Positions 36,076 through 48,166 are shown, counted from the first letter of the stretch. The stretch: DNA of 64,000 bases from Stenopsyche tienmushanensis (GCA_008973525.1 WACJ01000402.1:2018860-2082859); one strand, 5' to 3'. Program-made: numbers and translations. Notes: a model not told the origin generated them from the sequence alone.

Positions 36076-37391
36076 GAAATCGAAGACATTTGCTTAACCA
36101 TCAACATCAAAGAATTCATTCAACAAGAATTCGTTCTGCACTTGAACAGCAGTACAATGCTAATGATTTGGATGCATTTGTCGAAGCAAACGAACAAATT
36201 TTGCTTGCGGAACAAAAATTGACCTACGATACAATTACAAATGATCTGTTCTTCCTTGATGCGCCTGGCGGTACTGGAAAAACGTATCTCATCACTTTAC
36301 TATTGGCTCACATTCGATCTCAAAATAGAATTGCTTTAGCTCTTGCTTCATTAGGTATTGCGGCAACATTATTAGATGGTGGACGAACAGCGCATTCGGC
36401 ATTCAAATTGCCATTAGATATGCATTTATTGGAAGCTCTGACATGTAACATTCCTAAAGTTTCTGACATAGCTAAAGTTTTGAAAATTTGCAAGGGGATT
36501 ATCTGGGACGAATGCAATGCTTGATCGAACTCTTAAAGACTTACGATCAAATGCAAAACCGTTTGGTGGCGCTCTAATTTTATTATGTGGCGACTTTCGA
36601 CAACCTCTTCCAGTGATGCTTTCATCGACACCAGCTGATTCTTGCCTCAAAGCATCGCATCTTTGGAGAGACGTGCGAAAACTGACATTAAAGACAAATA
36701 TGCGGGTACATTTGTAGCGTGATGCGTCGGCAGCCACATTTTTAAAACGACTATTGAACATTGGTGAAGGAAAAGTGCATGTTGATGCTACCAAGTTTAT
36801 TTCATTTCCATCGAACTTTTGCGTTGTTGTGCCATCCATCGATTTACTCATTCAGAAAGTTTTTCCGCAGATTTTTAGTAATTATAAAAATCATTATTGG
36901 CTTTGCGAACATGCTATTTTGGCAGCAGAAAACACCGACGTCAATACAATCAACCACACAATACAATAACAAATTGCAAATGATTTTGTTACCTACAAAT
37001 CGATTGATAGCGCCATGAATGCAGACCAAGTTACTAACTATCCAATCGAGTTTTTAAATTCGTCAGATCTTCCTGATGTGCCACCTTACAAATTGGAACA
37101 AGACTCACTATGAAGAAATTGATGCCGAATATCATCGAAACAACTATATATTCTTAATGGAAAGTCGAAAGGAGAAGATGTGCTCATTCCCACCGACGTG
37201 CAATTTGATAAGAGACGACTGCAGCTCCCCGTTGGACTTGCATTCTCAATGACCATCAACAAGGCACTTCAAGTGTGCGGAAGAATCTATAAAATCCACG
37301 TTGGACAGCAGAGAAATTTATTTGTATTTGTTAAAGACGGAAAAGCCAAAACTATTCTCTACCCTAAAGCACTTAGCAGAACAATTAAGTA
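36066..37391 (+). pseudogene. Helitron Pif1-like helicase pseudogene
   Basis: The readable frame has LNHQHQRIHS, then the Walker A motif LDAPGGTGKT (about 36257-36286), GIAATLLDGGRTAHS, and the Walker B-like IIWDECNA. This is the order of a Pif1/RecD-like SF1B helicase of Helitrons, which unwinds DNA during rolling-circle transposition. A stop and frame change follow DECNA (36522-36524), with loss of about ten codons before LDRTLKDLR. GALILLCGDFRQPLPV is intact. Stops interrupt NMRVHL (36715-36717) and NHTIQ (about 36967-36969), and a further shift occurs near 37130-37150. The last block, LAFSMTINKALQVCG, runs on with motif VI (the HGQLYVACSR region) deleted. The ORFs are therefore pieces of one dead gene. 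Confidence 0.85.
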
Positions 37392-37576
37392 AGCAAAATG
37401 TATGCTTTTAATATTTTTTTCTTTATATATCATTCAATATCAATAAATGTATTAATTGTCGGAAAAAATATCATTATTTATATCATTGCTAATTAAACAA
37501 GATAACTCTTTCAAATTTCAAATGGTATTTTTAGAACTATTTCTTCTGTGGCAGCAACGCGCCGGGTACCAGCTAG

Positions 37577-38203
37577 TAATTTATAAAAATGCAGAAAAGT
37601 ATTCGCAATATGATTTTAAACTATTGAGCATTTTAATGATTTTCATTCCTCTGCATGGAAATGTATGGCCCACAAATGTTTATTTCGGAGATTGTTCCAG
37701 AAAACCACTCTCGAAATACATGAAATACATTTTTTTCCAAAAATAAGAATGTTGAAATATTTTTTTAAAAAAATAATATTAATAAATCCACATAAGCCAA
37801 TTAATGCGGAAAAATCAATAAATTTAATCAACGTTAACTAAATACAGCGTAATTCATGTAACTATGCTTTCCGCAATTAATGTGTTAAAATAATATTTTT
37901 TTGCTGTGGTTAATTTTAAATTCTATTCAAATATCATAAATTTAATGATATCAAGATGAAAATAAAAATATTTTATCAAAGACGTAGACAGATGCACTGG
38001 AGAATTATCTCGTGTGTATTTATTGTTTGTGGCGACTGATAACATTTCTTAAACCAAGAATTAGTGTTCAGATGTCGTCAACTAATGTTAAAGTGTAATG
38101 ATAAATAGATTTAATTACTTGATATTTTGCAATAATAAGTCATATTTGGCACTTACTTCTATATTATTTGAATTTTGCTATTACATTGGTTTTCACAGGA
38201 TGG
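37577..38203. other. Non-coding AT-rich stretch
   Basis: Lies between the Helitron end and family A copy A4. A 96-codon frame (37456-37746) begins inside the Helitron and has no domain. No repeat is recognised. Confidence 0.55.
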
Positions 38204-38211
38204 GAATTGTG

Positions 38212-39069
38212 TAAGGAATCCAATCCCGGGATCCCGGACAGTTTTAGGTACTTAAGAATCCCGAGATTAGAAAACGTAATCCCGAAAATCCCGGAATTGA
38301 AATTTTTATCTAACAGAAATCGTACACCTCGCCAACACGATGAAGGCTACTAAATCGAGACATTCCCGACGAAATCTGGACGCTCGGAAACAGTGGCGTA
38401 ATTACTAATTGGCGAACTTAGAGGACGCCTAGAGGCAGTAACTGTTTAATCTATATAGAGTACTTATATGTTTTTCAAATTATTATATTAACCTTTCCCT
38501 ACCGGTGATGTATTTACTACACCTCGACGAATAATGGGAATATCGATATGAAATATAATACATACGGGGTTCATAATTTTTGAATTCTTCCGTAATATAA
38601 TTATGATTCACATCAAAGTATTAGAGTATATAAGTATTCATCTGCAGCGACGGAAATAAATAATTTGTCGGGAAATCGGGAATTTTGCGATTTTTAGTCC
38701 GTGTCTCGGCAGAAAGGAATTTTATCAGTCACATTGATGGTGTTATACGAAAATGGGAACGAAGCACTCGATGCTTTAATGTTACTTTGGGCATATTTTC
38801 AAAATAATATTTGAATTTTTTAGTGTTTTATTTATCTATTTTTTAATTGTATTTTTATCTTTTCTTAAATAAATAAAATTCTTTGGCCTTCAAGTGATTT
38901 TTTTTTATTAACCAAATGGAATGATTAGTAATTTTTGATCAAATTCATCAAGGTAATTTCTTAAAATATTGAAAATCCCAATCCCGGGATCCCGGGACTG
39001 GTCCCGGGATTGTCTAATGAAATCCCAAAATCCCGGGATCGAAATTTTGGCTCGGGATTGGATTCCCTA
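38212..39069 (+). mobile_element. Family A hAT-type element, both ends intact (A4)
   Basis: Begins TAAGGAATCCAATCCCGGG and ends GGATTGGATTCCCTA, with a perfect 8-bp target duplication GAATTGTG at 38204-38211 and 39070-39077. The 8-bp duplication and the 5' T(A)AGG ends point to the hAT superfamily. It belongs to the subfamily with the GTCTCGGCAGAAAGGAATTTTATC segment, shared with A6. It carries no transposase frame. It is inverted relative to A3, the pair flanking the Helitron region. Confidence 0.9.
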
Positions 39070-39077
39070 GAATTGTG

Positions 39078-41091
39078 TGATTTATCTGAGAATCATATAT
39101 CCTATATAACGATATATTTGGATTAAATGCATTTTTACTGTGTAAATATTACGAACGACTTAAGATTTATATTCGACTTTAAAAAGGTCTTTATTCTGAA
39201 GTAATGTAGTGGAAAATCTATAAATCTGAATATGTATGAAATAGTTAGAATAAAATGTATTTCATACAAATTCTTTTCCTTTCGATATCCACCTGTCTAA
39301 GGTCAAAATATGAAATAGATTGAAAGACAATAAAACAACTTGACGTGTATTCCCTTTTATATTGTTCCCATAAAAAATATTCTTCCATTTTCCTAGTCTA
39401 GATTGATATATCCTGTCTTAGCCTGTCAGTAAGACGATACCTTCAACTAACATCTCAATGCTTCAATCAAATAGGCTTCTGTTATTTCCGATCCATTTTA
39501 TTTCATATAAAAATATTTTGATGTATTCATGCCATAACAAATGTTGGGTTCTGCCCGGGAGCATTTTTGCCTTTGTTTAAGAATGATTATTCGAATTGTA
39601 AAATTTGTCCAGTCGACTATGAACCATTAATGTCCTTCGCATATTTCCGAAATCCACATTGAACTTTGCAATATGTTAAATTTTAAGCTTCTTTATGATG
39701 TCTCCTCGATCGAAGAGACAATCAATCATGAAGGTGTCTGGCTGTAAGTAAAGGACGTGCTTTTAATACAAATCTGTATATAGAGAACTATAAAACAACC
39801 TACGTTGTAATAAATCACATTCGATAATAATCCATTTAAAGTCATGACTGCGTATTGTACTTCCTACTTTGAATTTATTCCTCATAAATTTACTACCATC
39901 TCGATGCAATTCCATATCATCGGATGAAATATCAAAACTAAATTTGTCTTCAATCCGACAATTCCAAGAACTGAAAGAATCCCCCGTCTCGTATTATGTA
40001 TCAAAGAATAAAAGTTTTAACGCCTGTTTATCTCCAATGTCTGATCCACATAATGATTGCATCACAGCATCTCACAATGCATCCGGACGCTTCGTGACTC
40101 TCATTCTCCCGTTTCATCCGAATGCATTCAATTCTTACATCACATCGCATCGGAGATTAAACATTAAAAACGCCTCAACGGAATAGTCTCGCACAATAAT
40201 ATCACTGTGAATAAAATGCGCCCTTAAACGGCTTAAAAATATATATACACCCCCTTCCTTTTATGATATCGTGTTGGATGAGAACATCGTAAAATGCGAC
40301 ATGATTAATGATCCGAATCTAGAACGAGTGCGGAGCAAAATAAATGCAAGCCATGGAGAAACACGAACACGTATGTTATACATACGGAAAGCTTGTAAAA
40401 TTTGTTTGGAACTCCATAATATCCTTCATTTTCATTTTTTCAGCACAAAAAGAGAACGAAGACATATGAAAATTTGCTCGCCTTCACACGAAGTATCAAT
40501 CTTGCGCGAAGGGCTAAATTATTCACCCATCTACGTCTAAATTACACCTCATAAATCGATAGTTGTGAGCAATCATTATATCCCCTTTTCACATCATATT
40601 TACATAATCGCCAGCGTATACAATATAACATCGTCGTTTTCAATATGCGACAAATCGTAGATTTCCAAAAATGTAATGCGATCGATCGAAGGACTCGTTT
40701 ATCGGGCGCTGAGTGAATATGAATGGTGATGGGTCGTAAATCATAAACACAATTAAATGTCACTCATTTTATTGTTCTTGCATTCGTGTCTCGGATGCCC
40801 TTTGTCAAGTCGTTGACGAACAAAAGATACTGGATCGTAAACTCGGACTGCAGATGTTTCCGCCTATTTTACTATCCACCGCCAACAATTATGCTGGATG
40901 ATCTCAGGTTGTTTCCTTGCATGATTCTTGTTGCTACTCCTACCCGTTGATTCTTAACTGCGATTGGTATGTGAGCAGAATTTGTTATATTTATATTATA
41001 ATCTTGTTTTGGTTTATAATAGTAAAATCTGTACAAGCAAGAATGTTTCGTTGAATAATCTAATCAATTTTAAGAACTCATACAGTTAGAG
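39078..41091. other. Non-coding stretch
   Basis: AT-rich, with a modestly GC-richer block around 39860-40190. That block holds a 105-codon frame (39869-40186) without domain or splice signals. Frames at 40271-40540 and 40542-40763 are similarly unsupported. No window repeat is found. Confidence 0.5.
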
Positions 41092-41376
41092 AGGCGCTTG
41101 AAAACAGTGGCGTATTACTAATTGGGGAGCTTATGCGACGCCTAGGGGCAGCATATATACAGTACATATATGTTTTTCAAATTGTTATATTAACCTTTCC
41201 CTACCGGTGATGTATTTACTACACCTCGACTCTAATAATGGGAATATCGACATGAAATATAATAGATACGGGGTTCAGAATTTTTGTATTCCTCCGTAAT
41301 ACAACTACGAATCACATCAAGGCATTATAGATTAAAAGCATTCATCCGCAGCGACGGAAATAAATAATTTTAATAG
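41092..41376 (+). mobile_element. Family A internal fragment (A5)
   Basis: Matches the family from AACAGTGGCGTA...TTACTAATTGG through CGGTGATGTATTTACTACACC to GCAGCGACGGAAATAAATAATTT. Both ends are missing and the copy lacks the stretch between the CCTAGGGGCAG and ATATACAGTACATATATG blocks, where it is shortened. No terminal repeats are present. Confidence 0.75.
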
Positions 41377-43574
41377 TTGATGTATTTAACCTCTTAAAGA
41401 AATGAGACACAGAATTTTGTCCGAATTCCAGTGATTCAGAAAGAGCATTCTTGCAGGTCAGAGGTTGTTTTTGTTTACACAAAGAAATTATTTAAAGAAA
41501 AGAAAGAACTTATTTATGTACAAGCTTCATACACGCTGCGACCGTCCTAACAAATAAAATAATTTGTACGGATGATAAGTGGCGCAAATATAACATCTAA
41601 GTTTATGATGAACGGGATGTTGTATTCTTCCTGGTATCTGATTCTCGCCGTCAACGGCCCGATAGCAAACGGACTCACGTGCGAATCATAACATGTAATA
41701 TGTTTAACAATGACTTTAACATAGGGTATTTAAAAATAGTGACAATATAACATGTATTGAATATTTTGTTCGCAAAATGTTATTACCATCAGTACTTTTA
41801 AATGTCAAAATATTTGTGGTAGGAGCATTACGGCCCCCTGGGGAGTAACGCCCCCTGATTTAAAAAGCTCAATCGTATACAATGAGAAATTAGAAAATAT
41901 CTCTTCGCATTAGTGCCACTATTATTTGCAGTCTATTGTTAAAAGCTCCTGCTAGGGGTTTCATTCGTAATAAATAATTGTGTTTTCTATGAACCCCTTT
42001 CTTTTTTGTGCTATACCATGTTTTTATTTATTTAACCTCCCCATCTATTCCTTGTGTAATTATAGCCGATGGTTCATTTAAAATATATGGTTCGTTAAGC
42101 ACTATAATCGATTGTGAGACAATATTTTCTAGTGCATTTGCAATTAATACATCTACGGTGTAAGCCTCAATCAGTATATTTTGTATGCTCGAATTATCTA
42201 ATACAATTAGCAGCATGAGATATTATATCTCGATGTGCAATGAAAAGCACGCGGAAGTTTCGGTGTTAGAAGACTTATTTCTTGCTTGACTGCTTGAATC
42301 AAAATGCTACAGGATAACTTCAAGTTCAGTAAAAATTTGTATCGTTTGTCGTTTTTGCAATATCTTCAATTACTTAACTGCAATAAAAATGCTTTTTATA
42401 TGCAAATTTTGATGTAATTACGGTAGTGTAAGTTATCTTGTATGAATGTGTGCTTCGTTGCTACTGTCGTTATGTTGTCATCTTCAACTGCAAGATTTAT
42501 ATTCGACATTATCGAAAATATCTTGCAGCCTCCGCAATCTCCGCATGAATCAGATACGAAGGTGTTGAGGAAAACATTTCAGCATTTTAAGAGGCGACGA
42601 ACGCGCTTTTTTAATATGCACTTCGTAACAATTTTGAAAAACGTGGGCGGATCGGATGACAATGATCGATGGCAAAAATTAAAAAAAAATGATATTCGCA
42701 CACAACAATTTGTATCTTTCGCAGTCTTCCGATGGCAGTCTATTCGAAAGTCATTTGATCGAGTTCCCTACATCGCACAGCGCACGCCGGTGCATTGCGG
42801 TGCATCGTTTTGAATAATATGGTCGTAAAAATGCATGCCTTTTGAAAACTGGTCCATATCGCCGAGACTGCTTTAAAATCTATCACAAAGTAACGGGCAA
42901 GGAGTGAATATAAATCAGAATCCCGCTGAAAACGAATGTTAACATTTTTACGACTTCCAGCATGGAGCTGGTGCTTCGTGAACTCCGAAGCGGCTCTCCT
43001 CGAGAGTAGTTTACACCATTACGTCACCATTATTCCAGACCATAGCACACATTCGACGCATTCTTGCTGCAACTCGATGCAGGCTTCTTTTATGTGTGTA
43101 TGTGCGTTTTAATAATGCATCCTCTGTTCATATCGCGCCCGGCATTATCCGATGACAGCACTCTGGAGCGCTATAACCGAATCGGGATCATTGCATCCAT
43201 CGTTACCGAATTGCTTCCATTCGTCATAACAGATGGCGTTCGAATAATGTTCTCATAAGAAATGCACTGAAACTCTCATATAATACCTATGGATTTATCG
43301 ACATTAATCAGTCATGCTCCTTTTAACCCTCTTAATGCCGGACAACGATATATCGTCATTAGCAACACTTGCGCAAAGTGCCAACAACGATATAATTTTA
43401 TATAAAACTGTTGTTTAATTGATTACTAAATTTTGAAGAAGTATTTACATACAAATTTGCGTGATTAGATAATAGACTTGGCACTTACTAAACGTGAACT
43501 AAACTGAACGCGGTATGGCCAATTGACTTGAATTTCTATACGTAGCATAAAGCAGCTAATAGGCCAATAGCGCA
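41377..43574. other. Non-coding stretch
   Basis: Includes a palindromic GC-rich spot at about 41829-41860 (ACGGCCCCCTGGGGAGTAACGCCCCCTG). A GC-richer segment at 42430-43260 carries a 123-codon frame (42442-42813) with no motif. A TTAACCCTCTTAATGCC sequence near 43323-43340 resembles a piggyBac-type end but has no partner. No gene is supported. Confidence 0.45.
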
Positions 43575-43690
43575 CCTATTTTATTATATATTACACAAAC
43601 ATAGCTTCATCTGTTAGCTAAAAATTTTCGTTATCAAATAGAAAAAGCAATACGTAAAACCATTTTTTTCTAGGAACTAAGATTTTTCAT
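43575..43690 (+). repeat. Repeat family F (F2)
   Basis: CTATTTTATTATATATTACA is followed by ACATAGCTTCATCTGTTAGC, AAAAATTTTCGTTA and AGAAAAAGCAATACG. It is collinear with the complement of 10860-10960 and, more loosely, of 63340-63415. No terminal structure is seen. Confidence 0.55.
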
Positions 43691-44591
43691 TTCTATCGCG
43701 CACTTTTTTATATCATCGGAAAATGGAATATCTTGACTTGTAATTTGATGTTAGATTGTAAATATTAGCGCTAGTTGTTGGAAGTAAAATGATGTTTCTT
43801 GTGTAGTGCAAAAAAAACAATAAAAACAGCAAAAATCACTGTAGCTTTATTTCCAGAGCATCAGATCCCGCCCCTCATATTGGACTTAGATTCTGATGAA
43901 CAAATCTCGGTTCCTGTAAATGCAACACGAACCTTCAGGGCTTACAGTGACAGTAATTAATCAGATTTTCGATCAAATACATCTCTAATTGCCAATAGTA
44001 GTCCACTACGGGAAGATATTACCAATAATGGAGATTACAGTCCAAATATACATTTTTCTATTAGGAAAAAATCAATAAACAAAAAACTTACAACCGAATT
44101 CCACAACATTAGCATTAGTTTGTTCGTAGTATGTTCCTTTTTTGATTTAATCTTTTGCAAACCCTAAAAAAAATTCCAGTAGGTCCCTAAATATTTAAGA
44201 CATTTTTAAGAAAAAAATATTTTTTCAAAAAAGAAAGGGATTGCCACAGAAAGCAGTATTATTATTAAAGCAGTATCCCCTAATGTGACATCTTTAATGC
44301 AGTTCATAGACCAAGGCGTTGTAGTATCAATGTAGCGTTGGATAACGTGGAGCGGAGGTACTCGCACGCGGGTCCGTTCTGCTCTCGGGCCGTTGTGTAG
44401 CCGGGCGGTGAAATAAAGATAAACGGACGTCGAATAGAAAGCCTCTCGTCTAAGATAACTATTTTTTTGTTAATCTTGCTGAGGAAGATAACAACTTGAT
44501 TCATTTCTGGAAAAAATACGAATTTTGATGCTATACGTGGAATAAAACAATCATGGTTAAAATAAACCAAAATCATAGATTTTATTAAATA
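43691..44591. other. Non-coding stretch
   Basis: Contains a short sequence at about 43860-43970 that reads open but has no motif. A 98-codon minus frame at 44304-44600 runs into the end of the next family B element and is rejected as a gene. A GC-richer patch lies at about 44330-44420. Confidence 0.5.
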
Positions 44592-44593
44592 TA

Positions 44594-45151
44594 CACTCAA
44601 ACCTCTTTTTGTGCGATTTCGAGATTAAGGTCAAAATTTATTTTTTAACTATTTTAAAAAATATTAAAACTGACAAAATTAGATCAAAAAATGACTTGAC
44701 TGAATTATTTTTTAAACGGTTGCCATTTTGTGATTTATTTTTTTGAGTTATGGACTATGGTGATATCTTTAGTAATTGTGAATTATATTGTTGGAAAGAG
44801 AAAATCTACACAGAACAATGATGACATTGACACTGGGTATACTATTTCTTCCGAAGAAGAGAGCGATTTTGAGTCATATCGAAAATCACAACGAAAATTA
44901 TTATACAGTGATGAAAGTTTGTATTTAAAATAAATAGTATTTCTCTAGTCGATATCTGGCATTAGAGATCCCAGATGACATTTTTTTTATTAACTTTTTT
45001 TATGCGATTTAGGATATATTTTATATAGCTGTTTCAAAGTTATGCGGTTTTTAGAATCCATGGAACGCATCTTCACTTTTTCTATGTAAGTATTAGCTTT
45101 TTTGTGCGATTTTCCGCGGAATATATCTACCGCACAAAAAAAGATTTAACT
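44594..45151 (+). mobile_element. Family B TIR element (B6), best-kept frame tail
   Basis: Starts CACTCAAACCTCTTTTTGTG after TA (44592-44593) and ends CACAAAAAAAGATTTAACT before TA. Sub-terminal blocks TGTGCGATTTCGAG (left) and TTATGCGGTTTTTAG (about 45043-45057) mark the family. The interior holds a 68-codon frame (44730-44933), listed separately, that is the clearest version of a segment shared by several copies. Confidence 0.8.
44730..44933 (+). pseudogene. Acidic C-terminal-like frame of family B
   Basis: The 67-residue frame contains IVNYIVGKRKSTQNNDDIDTG followed by an acidic patch TISSEEESDFESYRKS and ends soon after SDES. The same order is readable in B2, B3, B5, B7 and B8 on the appropriate strand, with mutations, at about 8755-8900, 11740-11840, 34870-35010, 50620-50760 and 52758-52885. 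This suggests a once-coding segment from the parent element. An acidic tail at the protein end is common in pogo/Tigger-type transposases, but no catalytic or CENP-B domain is present here. The identity is inference, and the apparent ATG may not be the native start. Confidence 0.45.
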
Positions 45152-45153
45152 TA

Positions 45154-46009
45154 TTAAATATTATTAAACAAAAATTTATATTGTAAACATGATATTATAT
45201 TCGAAACCATGTAGAAAATTGATGATTTTGATTATTCAGGTTTTCCAGTTATTCGTGTTCTTCTTCCCCAGCATTAGCCCGGATAATCGAGAGTCTACTG
45301 TAAAAGAGTTAAGCAATAGCACGTCGCGTATGCTATTTTCAAACGAATTTGTACCCCTACAGAAATATAAATTGGTTTTCATACTTTTCATCGATGCTTG
45401 TTGATACATCCGGAATCTTCGAAAGTAGAAATTCGCCCGAAAGAAAATCAAAACAATGCGAAAACGGGAAAAGTTCCCGGACAAACTCTCTTCGGGCTAT
45501 ATGAAAATTCTGAGTTCAAAGAGCCGACAAACGATCGACCGACATTGTTCCTCGACATATTGTTTTCGAAGCCTTCCGCGTCATTGTACACACAAAAATT
45601 CCATTTTATTAATTAAAATACATCAATTCGCATTTAAATGGAAATGCGAATTTAATCGGCCGTCGCTCTCGCCGTCGATCCATTTTCAAATGGCAACACC
45701 CGCTAACGTTTTGACATTTAAATATATTTTTTTTTACATAAATGGCAACAAAGCGTCATTCGGCATGTCCCTTGGTCCCTGCTCCCCTCCACGCGCTCGA
45801 TCACCAACACTTCTCGACTAACAGCCGTCTATCAGTCTCTTGTACTTGCATGTATTTATATTACTCAGAATGCAGTGATATTCAAGCGCATTTGCTGTAT
45901 ATTCATTCCAACTCAATTAATTAATATGACGCCAATTCCAAATGTAAAAAACGTGGCTCATCAATGCAATGTAAATCTTGCCACACTGCATTAATATAGT
46001 GCGTACCAT
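45154..46009. other. Non-coding stretch
   Basis: Overlapping frames of 60-121 codons on both strands (45189-45924) have no recognisable domains. A CpG-containing spot lies at about 45650-45700. No repeat is assigned. Confidence 0.5.
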
Positions 46010-46160
46010 ATGAACGTTCGGAATTTGTTAAAACGCCATTACTTTTACAAAACATAATTTATTCGATCAAAATAATCACCATTGGCTTCAATAGCATTTT
46101 TCAAATAAGAAACTAAATTATTTATATAAGTCCACACTTTTCGTGCAATTTTTCCTTCGG
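46010..46160 (-). pseudogene. Possible mariner/Tc1-type transposase C-terminal relic
   Basis: On the minus strand the peptide VWTYINNLVSYLKNAIEANG, then DYFDRINYVL and a stop, resembles the C-terminal end of mariner/Tc1-type transposases. In those proteins a helical segment with an EA.GD.F-like motif comes last. The adjacent sequence ACCATATGAACGTTCGGAAT may be the element end. No catalytic motif is present upstream and the match rests on a short stretch, so the call is tentative. Confidence 0.35.
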
Positions 46161-46599
46161 CGTTACAATTGAAGATTACGGTGCATTTGTCAATTTAAAA
46201 TTGTCGTTAATTTTGATGACTAGCTGAAATTCCGGATCTTCATTTTCATAATCGCAATCAAAACTTATACAAAACCATAGTATTGCCAATTTTATTATTA
46301 TAGATTGGCACACCTGTTGTAATGACGTTTGTTTGATTTACTTCGTGTCGTGCGTTTATTTCGATTTATATCGATTTAATTGTAATTTTATATTGATTTG
46401 GTGTTTATATTTAAGTTCATTATGCGTATTGGGTATAAATGTGTTTATTGTCATTGGAGCAAAGTATACATTTGCTTTGAATGTATTATTTTTAATTGGT
46501 CACTCTGCTCGTTTGACGTTTGATCGTGCATTTAACCTAACCTTTAAATGGGAATTGCGTCGATCGATGAAATCGTTTATTGGTCGTAATTACCGATTT
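46161..46599. other. AT-rich spacer before CpG-rich region
   Basis: No features apart from the first part of a 179-codon frame (46333-46872) that starts in AT-rich sequence and crosses into the CpG-rich region with a sharp change in amino-acid composition. That frame is not accepted as a gene. Confidence 0.5.
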
Positions 46600-48142
46600 A
46601 ACGAGCATGAGAAGACATTTGCATGCGTTACGTCGAATTTGACGGACCCCAACCGGTGCGCGGACCGCGTGTTTCGCGAAGTGTACGACGCGTGTGTGAG
46701 TGAAATTAGTGGTTTTATCCGTCACGATTTTTTTCACGTTTTTGTCTGGAGCTGCGGCCGCCGCCAGTTTTTGCATCTCCTGCCGCGAGAGCGCTGCCTA
46801 CACGCGCCGTCTCTCCGCCTTACCGCCTTACCGCCTTACCGCGACCGAACATCGCCTACCAAACTATCCTGAGGGATCGATCCACTCCTTACAAATCCTC
46901 AAAGTAACATATCATCAGTGGATCCGCGAGTGCGACACGACGGCATGCGTGTCTGAATGTCAAAATCGAGACGTAAACATCGATGCGTTAGTTTTAAAAG
47001 TGACATCCGCGCGACCGAAACACCGCAAATTGTGACCATCGCATTTGGATTAAAAAAATTGATTTAAATCGAGCGTCGCTTTTATTTTAACACTCAGGGA
47101 TCCGCTGCATCGCACTTGCGATTTTATATTCCGCGCGACTTTCACGAAAATGCTAATAACTTGTTTCGTATTAATGCTAGTTTAATAAAATAAAAAGTGT
47201 TATAAAGCATATAGCATATAGCATATTTGTGTAGTGCATAATTATTTAAAATAAATCTATTAAGTTTATAAATCGATGATTAATTTATATTTTTGTCTGA
47301 ATACATCACAAACAGATGTATGATATTAAGTCTTTTGAAATGACTTTTTATACGATGCCACGCATTTATCATATCGAACGACTTGATAGATTAGGTGCTT
47401 TTATGTGCGTTTGTGTTATTGTGGATGTGATGTGACAACCCGCGTTCGCACAGACGGGGTGTCAATCGCTTACGAATATTTCCGCAGGAAGTCTCTGAGT
47501 GTTAAAAGTGAGGATTACACACGCAAAACGCAATAAATAATAATACAAAAAATCATACTGTGCGATTTAAATACAAATGTATTGTATATATGCCGACGCT
47601 GACATATCAAGCGGAATCACTCAGACATTCCGTCTTGCGTCCTATTCATACATTTAGAATTTCAAACAAAACACACATTTTTACGACCATATAACGGCAA
47701 TTCGATTTATACATTTAACGGCACAAACGCATTATACATACATACATACGCGATATTAGATTATAAAACAATAAATATCACACGCGCGGATGCATTTTTC
47801 AACGAAAAAATTAAACGCAACTGCCAAAATTGTGTCGAATCGACCCAAACAACAATCGTCACAATTGCATTTATTTTTAATGAATCCAATAGTTGGTGTC
47901 GTTTCCGCGTTAATCCGCAAAATCGCGACATGCGCCTAAAATTACATTAAAATCACGTCCATTTTTTACGTGGTGAAATAAATCATTCGCTCGTTTAGTG
48001 CACGGATACGACATGTCGACCATGTCGAGTTGAAAAATGAAGAAATGTAAAAAGACAAGTGGCGCACAGATGTTCGTGTGACTCACAATCGAGTGCGCCT
48101 CTCTGTTTACTAACTGCGGCCCGTAGTGTGTTTTTTTATCAG
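46600..48142 (+). promoter_or_regulatory. CpG-rich region upstream of the host exon: likely promoter and 5' UTR exon/intron
   Basis: CpG is clearly more frequent here than anywhere else nearby (for example 46640-46870 and 47390-48010), and no transposon family of the window intrudes. A coding exon beginning right after a splice acceptor at 48142 requires a transcribed non-coding exon upstream, so the transcription start should lie in or before this stretch. A tandem CGCCTTAC repeat (three units, about 46818-46843) and a GTGAGT (46696-46701) are visible, but the exact start and 5' donor cannot be set. The assignment as promoter is inference. Confidence 0.45.
48108..48142 (+). other. 3' splice site with TACTAAC branch point
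   Basis: TACTAAC at 48108-48114 is a perfect branch-point consensus. It is followed 28 nt later by GTGTGTTTTTTTATCAG ending at 48142. The pyrimidine tract and spacing are as expected for an insect acceptor. It places the start of the coding exon at 48143. Confidence 0.75.
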
Positions 48143-48166
48143 TGAGGTCAAGGAGAGTGCATCAGA

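Larger units (their letters stand above)
35298..37576 (+). mobile_element. Helitron with decayed Pif1-type helicase
   Basis: The left end TCTAATATATAAAAATAAG follows an A (35297). The right end GCCGGGTACCAGCTAG is followed by T (37577). Helitrons, rolling-circle DNA transposons, begin with TC, end with CTRR and insert between A and T without duplication, and all of this is seen. A GC-rich stretch with palindromic GGGTACC precedes the CTAG, as expected for the terminator hairpin, though the stem is weak. The only coding content is a broken C-terminal helicase (36066-37391). No Rep/HUH nuclease motif was seen in the left 750 bp, so this is a deletion derivative moved in trans or long dead. Confidence 0.85.

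Noticed and set aside
42442..42813. 123-codon plus frame in a GC-richer block
   Set aside because: No motif and no splice signals in register; no homologous repeat.
43323..43340. Possible piggyBac-type end (TTAACCCTCTTAATGCC)
   Set aside because: No inverted partner with TTAA could be found within 2 kb.
46333..46872. 179-codon plus-strand frame, the longest in the window
   Set aside because: It changes abruptly from Phe/Ile/Leu-rich to Arg-rich where it enters CpG-rich DNA, has no domain and overlaps an opposite frame; best explained by low stop density in GC-rich sequence.
47730..47750. CATA microsatellite and other short simple runs
   Set aside because: Too short (a few units) to be of note; typical of AT-rich insect DNA.
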